Positions 8,794-16,541 of a stretch of 35,470 bases of DNA are shown piece after piece (the first letter of the stretch is position 1; each line of letters starts with the position of its first letter). This DNA is from Bacteroidota bacterium (lineage in GTDB: Bacteria > Bacteroidota > Bacteroidia > AKYH767-A > OLB10), in NCBI GenBank assembly GCA_947447155.1, contig CANFIN010000017.1, forward strand, positions 1-35,470, written 5' to 3'. The position numbers were made by a program, and so were the translations under genes. The notes beneath the pieces were generated by a model. The model was not told the DNA's origin, did no database searches, and was given only the letters and a program-made list of their open reading frames with translations.

Positions 8794-9696
8794 CTAGCCT
8801 CTTGGATGAAATTGTAAAATGGCACTTCGTAGATAATCTCTATCAAGGTGCGTATAGATTTCCGTAGTGGTAATGCTGCTATGACCAAGCATCTCTTGAA
8901 CCGCTCTTAAATCAGCGCCACCTTCAATCAAGTGTGTGGCAAATGAATGTCGGAAGGTATGTGGACTTATACTTGAACGAATACCTGCGATACGCGCAAG
9001 ATCTTTTATGATGGTAAAAATCATCACACGCGTTAAGTGTTTCCCTCTGCGATTTAAAAAAACAAAATCTTCTTCGCCTGATTGAATGCCTAAATGATTT
9101 CTGTATGATTGAAAGTATCTTTCCAGTTGACTGATGGCGACATTCCCAATAGGAACAATTCGTTCTTTATTTCCTTTCCCCGTAATTTTTATAAATCCGA
9201 CATCAAACGAACAACCGCTTAATTTCAAATTTACTAATTCAGATACACGCAAACCGCATGAGTAAAGTGTTTCAATGATTGCTTTATTTCGTTCGCCTTC
9301 TGGCTTACTTCTATCGATAGCCATAATCAACGCATTGATTTCTTCTACTGTCAAGAAGTCGGGTAGCTTTTGTCCAATTTTTGGTCCTTCTAATAACGTT
9401 GTAGGGTCATCGCTAACAATATTTTCGAGCAACAAATATTTATAAAAAGCTTTGATGCCTGATATCACGCGCGCCTGACTTCTCGCGGTCATGCCCAACT
9501 CATGAATCCAGTTTAGAAACTCCTGTAAAAATCGATAATCTATTTTTTCGGGTTGTATATTCGATTCAATATAATCAATGTACTGGACTAGCTTTTCAAT
9601 ATCATGCATATAGGCCTGAATTGTATTCGCAGATAAAGATTTTTCTAACTGCAAATACCCTTTAAATCCTTTGATGTAAGGTGTCCAGGCTTTCAT
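8794..9696 (-). CDS. xerD: Site-specific tyrosine recombinase XerD
   Basis: A 300-residue tyrosine recombinase with the standard Xer layout. An N-terminal SAM-like core-binding domain spans about residues 1-90 (LQLEKSLSANTIQAYMHDI), and the catalytic domain carries the full active set: R150 in CGLRVSELV, K174 in TGKGNKERIVP, H246 and R249 in SPHTFRHSFATH, H272 in MLGHSS, and Y281 in TEIYTHLD. With its XerC-type partner it would resolve chromosome dimers at a dif site during division. Length and motif text fit XerD better than XerC or an integron or phage integrase, and no mobile-element genes are adjacent. It is divergent from aroQ, with 68 bp between the start codons. Confidence 0.93.
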   Translation of the reverse strand: MKAWTPYIKGFKGYLQLEKSLSANTIQAYMHDIEKLVQYIDYIESNIQPEKIDYRFLQEFLNWIHELGMTARSQARVISGIKAFYKYLLLENIVSDDPTTLLEGPKIGQKLPDFLTVEEINALIMAIDRSKPEGERNKAIIETLYSCGLRVSELVNLKLSGCSFDVGFIKITGKGNKERIVPIGNVAISQLERYFQSYRNHLGIQSGEEDFVFLNRRGKHLTRVMIFTIIKDLARIAGIRSSISPHTFRHSFATHLIEGGADLRAVQEMLGHSSITTTEIYTHLDRDYLRSAILQFHPRG

Positions 9697-9700
9697 ATTA

Positions 9701-9733
9701 CAAAGTTAGTTTAATCATAATTGCAAAACTCAA
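9701..9733 (-). promoter_or_regulatory. Putative xerD promoter
   Basis: Reverse strand: TAACTTTG (9708 to 9701) matches the -7 consensus. A TTG at 9733-9731 lies 22 bp upstream as a possible -33 element. The -7 element ends 4 nt before the ATG, so the transcript would be leaderless or nearly so. The element set interleaves with the aroQ promoter. Confidence 0.5.
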
Positions 9734-9750
9734 TAAATGCTATAGGTTTG
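9721..9750 (+). promoter_or_regulatory. Putative aroQ promoter
   Basis: TTG (9721-9723), a 19-bp spacer, and TAGGTTTG (9743-9750) fit the Bacteroidota -33/-7 arrangement exactly. The ATG of aroQ is at 9765. A second, weaker TAACTTCG lies at 9752-9759. Confidence 0.6.
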
Positions 9751-9764
9751 TTAACTTCGCATGG

Positions 9765-10190
9765 ATGAAAAAGATACTTATTCTGAACGGGCCAAATTTA
9801 AATTTATTGGGCAAACGTGAACCAGAGGTGTATGGTAGCAGTACTTTCGAAGACTTTTATCAGGATTTAGTTTTCCGATATAAAAATGTGGTTTTATCGC
9901 ATTATCAATCGAACGTAGAGGGAGAGTTAATTAATAAATTACATGAAGTGGGTTTCGAGTATGATGGAATTATTTTTAACGCTGGTGGATATACGCACAC
10001 ATCGGTAGCGATTGCAGATGCCGTTGCTGCTATTACTACTCCTGTTATTGAAGTTCATATTTCGAATGTGCATGCACGTGAAGAATATCGTCATCAAAGT
10101 CTGATGGCAAAAAATTGTGTTGGCATTATCGCGGGACTTGGAATTCAAGGATATGAATTAGCACTGGAATATTTTTTTAAGCATGCTTAA
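9765..10190 (+). CDS. aroQ: 3-dehydroquinate dehydratase, type II
   Basis: A 141-residue type II dehydroquinase, the usual length for the family. It removes water from 3-dehydroquinate to give 3-dehydroshikimate, the third step of the shikimate pathway in the cytoplasm. The N-terminus MKKILILNGPNLNLLGKREP is diagnostic, with the flexible-loop arginine R18 and the catalytic tyrosine Y23. NAGGYTHTSVAIADA and EVHISNVHAREEYRHQS carry the substrate-binding Asn and the catalytic His. The ATG at 9765 is chosen because family homology begins there and the promoter ends at 9750; a longer reading from 9681 would run into xerD. The last 8 bases overlap the start of the CoA-transferase gene. Confidence 0.96.
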   Translation: MKKILILNGPNLNLLGKREPEVYGSSTFEDFYQDLVFRYKNVVLSHYQSNVEGELINKLHEVGFEYDGIIFNAGGYTHTSVAIADAVAAITTPVIEVHISNVHAREEYRHQSLMAKNCVGIIAGLGIQGYELALEYFFKHA

Positions 10191-11268
10191 TCAAAAAGAT
10201 TTTTTCAAAGATTTAAAAGTTATTGAACTGGCATCGGTTTTAGCCGGACCTGCTGTCGGAATGTTCTTCGCGGAGCTGGGAGCTAACGTGATAAAAGTGG
10301 AGAATAAGAATGGCGGCGATGTTACACGTAGCTGGAAGAATCCGAATGAATCAATCGAAGATGATAAATCGGCGTATTATCATGCTGTGAATTGGAATAA
10401 GCAAGTATTGTATCTGGATTTTAAAAATGAGAATGATCATGCTGAATTATTTAATCAATTATCGGACGCAGATGTGCTGATTACCAATTTCAAAAGTGGA
10501 GATGATATAAAGTTTAATTTAAAGGCTACAGATTTAATTGCAAAATTTCCTTCGTTAATCATAGGAGAGATTGCTGGTTATTCTGATTCTGCAAAGGTGG
10601 CTTATGATGCGGTTTTGCAAGCCGAAACAGGATTCATGTCGTTAAATGGTACGCCTGCATCTGGACCTTTGAAAATGCCAATTGCGATGATTGATATTCT
10701 GGCAGCACATCAGTTAAAAGAAGGAATTTTATTGGGCTTGATTAACAGGGCAAAAACAAATTGTGGTAGTGTTATAAAAGTAAATTTATTCGATGCTGCT
10801 GTTGCCTCACTTGCTAACCAGGCTTCGAATTGGCTAAACAATGAGTATGAATCGCCACAGATGGGAAGCTTACATCCTAACATTGCTCCTTATGGTGAAA
10901 CATTTCAAACCAAAGATGATAAACTGATTTTACTTGCAGTTGGTAGCGATAAACAGTTTCATGCATTATGTAAGATATTAGATTTACAAGGATTGAATAT
11001 CGATGAGCGTTTTTCATCTAATGCAGCACGTGTAATGAATAGAAGTGTAATGAATAATTTAATTTCAGATAAGTTTAAATCTGAATTGTCTTCGTATTGG
11101 ATGAACTTATTTAATCAACATAATATACCAGCAGGCTTAGTGAATTCTATTGCTGATGTTTTTAATTTAAATGCCGCAAAGAAAAAAATCATATATCAGT
11201 CTGAAAATAACGGGAGAGAGAGTGCTCGAGTAGAAACAATAGCATTTAAAATAAACGATGGAAATTAG
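10183..11268 (+). CDS. CoA-transferase family III (CaiB/BaiF-like) protein
   Basis: A 361-residue member of CoA-transferase family III, which moves CoA between carboxylic acids or, in the racemase branch, epimerises 2-methylacyl-CoAs. The N-terminal LKVIELASVLAGPAVGMFFAELGANVIKVE is the family hallmark, and AYDAVLQAETG places the catalytic Asp at D142. It is somewhat short for the family because the loop before that Asp is compressed (IAGYSDSAKVAYD instead of a longer GYG..GP loop). The start overlaps the aroQ stop by 8 bp and the end overlaps the GNAT gene by 11 bp, so the three are translationally linked. The acyl substrate cannot be predicted, and no beta-oxidation or carnitine genes are adjacent. 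Confidence 0.88.
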   Translation: MLNQKDFFKDLKVIELASVLAGPAVGMFFAELGANVIKVENKNGGDVTRSWKNPNESIEDDKSAYYHAVNWNKQVLYLDFKNENDHAELFNQLSDADVLITNFKSGDDIKFNLKATDLIAKFPSLIIGEIAGYSDSAKVAYDAVLQAETGFMSLNGTPASGPLKMPIAMIDILAAHQLKEGILLGLINRAKTNCGSVIKVNLFDAAVASLANQASNWLNNEYESPQMGSLHPNIAPYGETFQTKDDKLILLAVGSDKQFHALCKILDLQGLNIDERFSSNAARVMNRSVMNNLISDKFKSELSSYWMNLFNQHNIPAGLVNSIADVFNLNAAKKKIIYQSENNGRESARVETIAFKINDGN

Positions 11269-11686
11269 AACTCCGGTGACATCCGAAGAATGGGATGCCT
11301 ATTATCAATTACGATGGGAAGAATTACGCAAGCCTTGGAATCAGCCTATAGGTAGTGAAAAAGATCCTGATGAAAATTTATTCTGTCATCTTGCTGCTTT
11401 TGAAAACGAATCAATTCTTGGCGTAGGTTGTTTGAAAATGATTAACGATAAAGAAGCTCAAATTCGGTTTATGGCTGTAGCTAATAGTCTTCAGCGTAAA
11501 GGCGTTGGTGTTAGTCTGATGAATGCATTAGAGGTGGAAGCTTTTAGTCGCGGAGCTCATAAAGTAGTTTTGCACGCACGCGAAATCGCTGTTCCTTTTT
11601 ATGAATATTGTGGTTATATGATGATTGAAAAATCATATTTGCTTTATGATACTATTCAGCATTATCTAATGTCAAAAGAAATTTAA
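11258..11686 (+). CDS. GNAT-family N-acetyltransferase
   Basis: A 142-residue GNAT protein. The acetyl-CoA pyrophosphate-binding motif is RFMAVANSLQRKGVGVSLMN (R/Q-x-x-G-x-G/A form as QRKGVG), followed by the second half of the fold with AHKVVLHAREIAVPFYEYCGY. It resembles the ElaA/YjcF-like small GNATs in the N-terminal WEELRKPWNQP segment. It begins 11 bp inside the preceding CoA-transferase gene, so it is part of the aroQ transcript. The substrate is unknown: small molecules and protein N-termini are both possible. Confidence 0.87.
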   Translation: MEIRTPVTSEEWDAYYQLRWEELRKPWNQPIGSEKDPDENLFCHLAAFENESILGVGCLKMINDKEAQIRFMAVANSLQRKGVGVSLMNALEVEAFSRGAHKVVLHAREIAVPFYEYCGYMMIEKSYLLYDTIQHYLMSKEI

Positions 11687-11692
11687 TTATCT

Positions 11693-11700
11693 TAAATTTG
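11693..11700 (+). promoter_or_regulatory. Putative -7 promoter element of trmD
   Basis: TAAATTTG exactly matches TAnnTTTG and ends 4 nt before the ATG at 11705, so a transcript from here would start at or next to the start codon. No TTG is visible at the -33 position, so readthrough from the aroQ operon may also supply trmD. Confidence 0.45.
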
Positions 11701-11704
11701 CACT

Positions 11705-12385
11705 ATGCGCATCGATATAATCACTTTACATCCAGCTTTGTTAGAAGGACCTTTTAGTCATTCGATTCTTAAGCGAGCGCAGGAGAAAGGACTAGCAGAA
11801 ATACATTTGGTAGACCTGCGTAATTATGCAACCAATAAGCATAAAAATATCGACGACTATCCCTATGGTGGTGGAGCAGGAATGGTAATGATGGTGGAAC
11901 CAATTGCTAATTGTATAGAAGATTTAAAGTCGCAGCGTGATTACGATGAGGTGATTTATATGAGTCCTGATGGTGAGTTGTTTGATCAGTCGATGGCAAA
12001 TCAACTTTCGTTAAAAGGCAATCTGATTATTTTATGCGGACATTACAAGGGTGTTGATGAACGAGTACGCGAGCACTTTATAACGAAAGAAATAAGTATA
12101 GGAGATTATGTTTTGTCGGGCGGAGAGTTAGCTGCAGCTGTAATAGCAGATGCAGTGATTCGATTATTGCCAGGTGTTTTAAATGATGAAACATCTGCAT
12201 TGTCCGATTCTTTCCAAGATAATTTAGTTGCGCCACCGGTGTATTCTCGTCCTGCAGAATTCAGAGGTTGGAAAGTGCCTGATGTATTATTATCAGGACA
12301 TGAATCGAATATTCAGCAATGGAGATATGAAGAATCGGTAAAACGTACGCGTGAACGTAGGCCAGGTTTACTAGATAACGAATAA
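11705..12385 (+). CDS. trmD: tRNA (guanine-N1)-methyltransferase TrmD
   Basis: A 226-residue SPOUT methyltransferase that makes m1G37 next to the anticodon and prevents +1 frameshifting. The N-terminus [20 protein letters not shown] and [15 protein letters not shown] are family signatures. The trefoil-knot SAM site is formed by [22 protein letters not shown] and [16 protein letters not shown]. The length agrees with bacterial TrmD. In many bacteria trmD sits with rpsP, rimM and rplS; here it is apart from those genes and follows the aroQ-CoA-transferase-GNAT run. It converges with the reverse-strand WecA-type gene, leaving 10 bp and no visible terminator. Confidence 0.96.
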   Translation: MRIDIITLHPALLEGPFSHSILKRAQEKGLAEIHLVDLRNYATNKHKNIDDYPYGGGAGMVMMVEPIANCIEDLKSQRDYDEVIYMSPDGELFDQSMANQLSLKGNLIILCGHYKGVDERVREHFITKEISIGDYVLSGGELAAAVIADAVIRLLPGVLNDETSALSDSFQDNLVAPPVYSRPAEFRGWKVPDVLLSGHESNIQQWRYEESVKRTRERRPGLLDNE

Positions 12386-12395
12386 ACGCTCTTAA

Positions 12396-13529
12396 TTAAG
12401 CCACATCTTCTTTCGGGTGAACCATTCGCATTTTGTATAAGCGTTGGCGAGATTTTGCTTTTTTACTTCTAGTGGCATAAAAAAAGAATGTCAGCAATCC
12501 AATAAAATAGGATGAGAAGTAAAGTGTGTCTAAATGCGACCATTCATCTATATATAAAGTAATTATAACATTTAAAGAAATTGTACAAACTGCAAGCGCT
12601 GAAAATGCCAAAGCTACTTGGCTGTCTGTTAGTCCAAAATAAGCTAAGTTGTGAGTAGTATGATCTTTACCACCAATAAAAGGTGATTGTCCTTTTGATA
12701 ATCGATTTACAACAACTACTGTAGTATCTAAAATAGGTAATATAAATATCATTAGGGTAGAGCAAAACAACTTACCGGTTGCGGGCGTGTTAGGTGAATA
12801 AGGGTCATTCCAAAAAAAAATTATACCGATTGCAGCAAGAAATACTCCTAGAAACTGACTTCCTGTATCACCCATATACATTTTAGATGGATGCCAGTTA
12901 AATCTTAAAAACGCAATTAACGATGAAAGTACACCTATTAAAACTAGTAAATGCATATTATAGTAGTCTTGATGAATTACAATTCTGAAAATTGCATTTG
13001 CTATTATTCCAATTGATACTATTGTTGTAATTCCATCCATATTATCAAGCATATTTATGGAATTCATTATACCTACAACCCAAAACAAGGTAAAAATATA
13101 ATTTAATGGTTCGTAGGGAAATATTTTAATACAAATGCCAGATGAGATTAAAATCAATCCAGATAAAAACTGCACTCCGAATTTTAATAAGGGCTTAGTA
13201 TCGTACGCGTCGTCTGCAAGTCCGATTATGAATCCTGCTCCACAAGCCAATAACAATCCAATAAAGGCAGATTGAAATAAAGGTTTAGCTGGTTCGAATA
13301 ATATTGAATAGCTTGCAACAGACAATAAAAACATTATATAAAAAGTTATTCCTCCTATTGCTGGCTTTGATAATGTGCCCCAGCGAATAATAGTTTCACC
13401 TGTATTACTTCTTATTCCTAATGTTTTAAAGAAACGCAGAAACAAAGCATTTACCATTAACGAAAAGAAAGTTAATAGAATGAAATATGTGATATAAACC
13501 AAATAAATTTTGTTTGTAAATAAATTCAT
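12396..13529 (-). CDS. WecA/MraY-type polyprenyl-phosphate glycosyl-1-phosphate transferase
   Basis: A 377-residue polytopic membrane protein of the family that moves a sugar-1-phosphate from a UDP-sugar to undecaprenyl phosphate, the first committed step of O-antigen or exopolysaccharide assembly. The cytoplasmic-loop motifs are all present: GLADDAYDTKP (Asp pair for Mg2+), NMLDNMDGITT, YMGDTGSQFLG, and the C-terminal GGKDHTTHNL His-containing motif. About ten or eleven transmembrane segments are visible. The basic tail (RSKKAKSRQRLYKMRM) is cytoplasmic by inference. It ends the reverse-strand operon export lipoprotein - BY-kinase - epimerase - transferase, with an 11-bp gap to the epimerase gene. 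Whether the donor is UDP-GlcNAc or another UDP-HexNAc cannot be told. Confidence 0.92.
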   Translation of the reverse strand: MNLFTNKIYLVYITYFILLTFFSLMVNALFLRFFKTLGIRSNTGETIIRWGTLSKPAIGGITFYIMFLLSVASYSILFEPAKPLFQSAFIGLLLACGAGFIIGLADDAYDTKPLLKFGVQFLSGLILISSGICIKIFPYEPLNYIFTLFWVVGIMNSINMLDNMDGITTIVSIGIIANAIFRIVIHQDYYNMHLLVLIGVLSSLIAFLRFNWHPSKMYMGDTGSQFLGVFLAAIGIIFFWNDPYSPNTPATGKLFCSTLMIFILPILDTTVVVVNRLSKGQSPFIGGKDHTTHNLAYFGLTDSQVALAFSALAVCTISLNVIITLYIDEWSHLDTLYFSSYFIGLLTFFFYATRSKKAKSRQRLYKMRMVHPKEDVA

Positions 13530-13540
13530 CTTGTTGCGTT

Positions 13541-14083
13541 TTAGAATGGAGAGTTAAACGAACTGAAAGAATAAAGTTGATTGTCTTTTTCAGATACTAA
13601 AGGCATATCTATTCCCCAATTGATATTTAAATCAGCATCGCACCATAGTAATCCCGACTCAGCACCTTTATTATAGAAGTTAGTGCATTTATAGGAGAAA
13701 ATAGTTTCATCGGCGAGTGATAAAAATCCATGAGCAAATCCAGGTGGGATCCAGAATTGATATTTATTTTCCTCAGACAATTCAACCATTATATGTTTTC
13801 CATAGGTCGGCGAGTTTTTCCTGATGTCGACAGCTACGTCTAGCACTTTACCTTTAATTACTCTAACTAATTTTCCTTGATCGTGAGGAGGATTTTGAAA
13901 ATGCAAGCCTCGCAAAACATTTTTTTTCGATATAGATTCATTATCCTGAAAAAAGTCCGTAGGTAGTCCTATTTCATGGTATTTTTCTTTAGAGTAGGTT
14001 TCATAAAACATCCCTCTGTCGTCAGAAAAAATAGTAGGTTTAATAATAAGTAGTCCTTGAATCTCAAATTGCTCTACAATCAT
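13541..14083 (-). CDS. rfbC: dTDP-4-dehydrorhamnose 3,5-epimerase (RmlC family)
   Basis: A 180-residue cupin epimerase of the RmlC/RfbC family, which epimerises dTDP-4-keto-6-deoxyglucose at C3 and C5 on the way to dTDP-L-rhamnose or a related deoxysugar. Signatures are DDRGMFYETYSKEKY near the N-terminus, NVLRGLHFQ with the catalytic His, GKVLDVAVDIRKNSPTYGK with the conserved Asp, and WIPPGFAHGFLSL. The gene begins one base after the BY-kinase stop, so the two are co-translated. The partners RmlA, RmlB and RmlD are not in the window, so the final sugar may be made with enzymes encoded elsewhere. The C-terminal part is in the usual place for the family, but stereochemical outcome cannot be read from sequence. 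Confidence 0.93.
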   Translation of the reverse strand: MIVEQFEIQGLLIIKPTIFSDDRGMFYETYSKEKYHEIGLPTDFFQDNESISKKNVLRGLHFQNPPHDQGKLVRVIKGKVLDVAVDIRKNSPTYGKHIMVELSEENKYQFWIPPGFAHGFLSLADETIFSYKCTNFYNKGAESGLLWCDADLNINWGIDMPLVSEKDNQLYSFSSFNSPF

Positions 14084-14084
14084 A

Positions 14085-16517
14085 TCACCTTTTTTTAGCT
14101 ATTGCATGACGAAGTTTGTCAATAAAATTTTTAGGTTCATCATCTTCTTCATAATAACCATAACCATAACTATAGCCATAGCCATAGCCATATCCATAGC
14201 TATATCCATATCCGTAACCATATTTCAAACGCGACATTTCAACACCATTCAAAATAACAGACATGTTTTTAATTTTATTCTCATTCATCAATTTATTTAA
14301 TTGGGCGATGAATATTTTTTTCGAATAATTAGCACGTAGAATGTAAAGTGGATAGTCTGCTAATTGTAAGATTGGAACACCATCACTTACAATTCCCACA
14401 GGGGGTAAATCCGCAATTATAATGTCGTATTTGGTTTTCAAATAAGCGAGTAATTCGTTCATTCTTGGATTAATAATTAATTCGGCAGGGTTAGGAGGGA
14501 TTGGTCCTGCAGTAATAAAATCCAAATTAGCCAACGAACTATGTACAACACAATTTTCTAAAGTGTCTTTACCAATTAATAAAGTACTCATTCCTCTTTC
14601 ATTTTCAACATTAAAACCAATATGAATTTTCGGTTTACGCATGTCTAAGTCAAGAATAATAACTTTTTTTCCAGAGAATGCAACAACCCCGGCAAGGTTA
14701 ATTGCATTAAAGGTTTTCCCTTCCCCAGAAATTGTAGATGTTACTGCTAATAATTTTGGTTCATTTTCAATAGAAATAAACTGAAGGTTTGTCCTAATCG
14801 ACCTAAAGGCTTCAGAAATTACTGATTTGGGATTTTTATCAACTAGTAACTGAGATACTGGAATTTCTCTTTTATATTTCGGTACGATACCAAGTAATGA
14901 AGCTTCTGTATACTGTCCAATTTCTTCTAGCGCATTAATTTCATTATATAAAAGATACCTAGATACGATGATAATTAAGCTTACTAGAAATCCAATCATC
15001 AAGCATGCGCTAATTATTAGTGCATGATTAGGAGAAACAGGAGGAATGTCTGGCGTTGATTCAACTAGAATAACATGCTTTGGGACATACCCTGCGCGAG
15101 TGATTGAGAATTCGGCTTTCTTGTCTAATAAAAGTGAATAGAACTTTTCATTTACACTGAACAATCTTTGAAGCCTGCTAAACTCGGCTTGCTGATTTGG
15201 GATTTTGACAAATTTATTATCTGCATCACGCATTAATGACGCAAGGCTTTGCTTTTGATTTTGCAGATTTACAACTTCATTATTTATTGTTTTATAAATA
15301 ATTTCTTTTTGATTTTGCAATCGTGATTCGATGCTTTTAGAGACCTCAGCATTTTCTGTTGCTTGTAACCTGATCTGGTCACGTTCGTCTATCAAAAGTT
15401 GTAATTTGTTTAAGTATTCATAGAGTGGCCCTTGTTTAATCAGACCGGAAATTGATAATAAAAATTTGCCTATTTCTCCATTGTTTCTAATGTCGTTGTT
15501 CAGCGATTGATATAGCGAGAGTTGCGTATTAATTAATAAAAGTTGATTTTGATAGTTTTTATAATCGGATGTAACATCGGATATAGCCTGATCAGGGGAA
15601 ATTATTTTATTGGTTTTCTTGAAGGACTCTATTGAGTTTTCAGAGTTGCTTAATTCGATATCAATACTTGAAATTGTTTTATCGATGAAGTCAAGAATTT
15701 TATTGGCTACTTCTGAATTTTTTTCTACATCATAAACATTAAATTCTGCAGCAAGCGTATTTACGATGTCTGAAGCTTTAAGTGCATTTTTATCTTTAAT
15801 CTTTATTTGAATTGTTTTAGCTTCAAGGTTGAGTACGCTTACGGACAAATCTTTAGCTATACTATTAATAATTTTTTCTTTATTATTGATTGTAAAAAAG
15901 AAAACATCTTTGCTAAGATTTTTTTGCATTGTAACAATATCATCAAAATTAATAATATTGATTTTAATATTAGCTTCAGGCAAATTAATCCATTTTCCTG
16001 AATAAAAACTTTGATTGATTTTTTCGCCAGATTTTCTAGAAGTATAATTTAATGATAAAGTGTTTTTGTTTTTGAATTCAACCAAAATCGGATTGTCTAG
16101 AATACTAGAATCCTTTAAATTGTACTCTACTGTGAATGGGGTTTGTTTATATAACTCATTTACTAAAACAGAGCCTTTTGAATAATATGAAACATTTAGT
16201 GGTAGTAAGTCTACTGCCTTAGCTATAATAATCTTAGATTTTATTAGCTCAATATCTCCAGCAATTTTACTGTTGTTATCAGATAAAAAACCGTTTTTTG
16301 AGTCTAACCCAAGAACATTTTGTGCATTGTCTTCATCCGCGATTTTTAGTACAGAAGTGCATTCAAATACAGGCGCGCTATATCTTAAAATTAATAAGGA
16401 TATTACAACAGAAAGCAACATCAGAAAAGCGAACCAAAGCAAGTTCTTTTTGGCAATTGTTACTAAGAGTTTGAAGTCAAATTCTTCGTTTATTGGTGAT
16501 ATTTTCTTTTTAGCCAC
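14085..16517 (-). CDS. Wzc-like polysaccharide co-polymerase and bacterial tyrosine kinase (BY-kinase)
   Basis: An 810-residue inner-membrane protein combining a Wzz-type chain-length domain with a cytoplasmic BY-kinase. A first membrane segment lies near residues 27-47 (LLWFAFLMLLSVVISLLILR). A long periplasmic region with heptad-like helices follows, including the GNVR-type stretch ending in STPDIPPVSPNHALI, and then a second segment near residue 505. The kinase domain has Walker A STISGEGKTFN (about 593-603), Walker A' IILDLDMRKP and Walker B IIIADLPPVG. The C-terminus carries 13 tyrosines in an (S/G)Y repeat at about residues 766-789, then EEDDEP. Autophosphorylation of such a cluster controls assembly with the Wza channel. 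It lies between the export lipoprotein and epimerase genes in one operon. The repeat tail is discussed separately. Confidence 0.94.
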   Translation of the reverse strand: MAKKKISPINEEFDFKLLVTIAKKNLLWFAFLMLLSVVISLLILRYSAPVFECTSVLKIADEDNAQNVLGLDSKNGFLSDNNSKIAGDIELIKSKIIIAKAVDLLPLNVSYYSKGSVLVNELYKQTPFTVEYNLKDSSILDNPILVEFKNKNTLSLNYTSRKSGEKINQSFYSGKWINLPEANIKINIINFDDIVTMQKNLSKDVFFFTINNKEKIINSIAKDLSVSVLNLEAKTIQIKIKDKNALKASDIVNTLAAEFNVYDVEKNSEVANKILDFIDKTISSIDIELSNSENSIESFKKTNKIISPDQAISDVTSDYKNYQNQLLLINTQLSLYQSLNNDIRNNGEIGKFLLSISGLIKQGPLYEYLNKLQLLIDERDQIRLQATENAEVSKSIESRLQNQKEIIYKTINNEVVNLQNQKQSLASLMRDADNKFVKIPNQQAEFSRLQRLFSVNEKFYSLLLDKKAEFSITRAGYVPKHVILVESTPDIPPVSPNHALIISACLMIGFLVSLIIIVSRYLLYNEINALEEIGQYTEASLLGIVPKYKREIPVSQLLVDKNPKSVISEAFRSIRTNLQFISIENEPKLLAVTSTISGEGKTFNAINLAGVVAFSGKKVIILDLDMRKPKIHIGFNVENERGMSTLLIGKDTLENCVVHSSLANLDFITAGPIPPNPAELIINPRMNELLAYLKTKYDIIIADLPPVGIVSDGVPILQLADYPLYILRANYSKKIFIAQLNKLMNENKIKNMSVILNGVEMSRLKYGYGYGYSYGYGYGYGYSYGYGYYEEDDEPKNFIDKLRHAIAKKR
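14151..14222 (-). repeat. 6-bp tandem repeat encoding the tyrosine-rich tail of the BY-kinase
   Basis: Read on the reverse strand, imperfect TATGGC/TATGGT/TATGGA hexamers run for about 12 units and encode alternating Tyr and Gly with two Ser replacements. The forward strand shows the same as CCATAG/CCATAT/CCATAA units. The unit is a multiple of three, so copy-number change would alter tyrosine number without a frameshift. Confidence 0.85.
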
Positions 16518-16541
16518 TTTTTATCTACTAGTTGTGATTAA

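Noticed and set aside
8794-9696. xerD as integrase of a mobile island
   Set aside because: Motifs and length fit housekeeping XerD, there is no tRNA or att-like repeat, and the neighbours are core genes.
9681-9764. N-terminal extension of aroQ
   Set aside because: It begins inside xerD, spans the aroQ promoter, and has no match to type II dehydroquinases, which start at MKKILILNGPN.
12386-12395. Terminator between trmD and the WecA-type gene
   Set aside because: The 10-bp gap has only a short AT palindrome and no GC stem with a T-run.
14106-14300. Forward-strand frame with an Ile/Thr/Ala repeat opposite the BY-kinase tail
   Set aside because: It is the antisense reading of the hexanucleotide repeat that encodes the tyrosine cluster; low complexity, no promoter or family.
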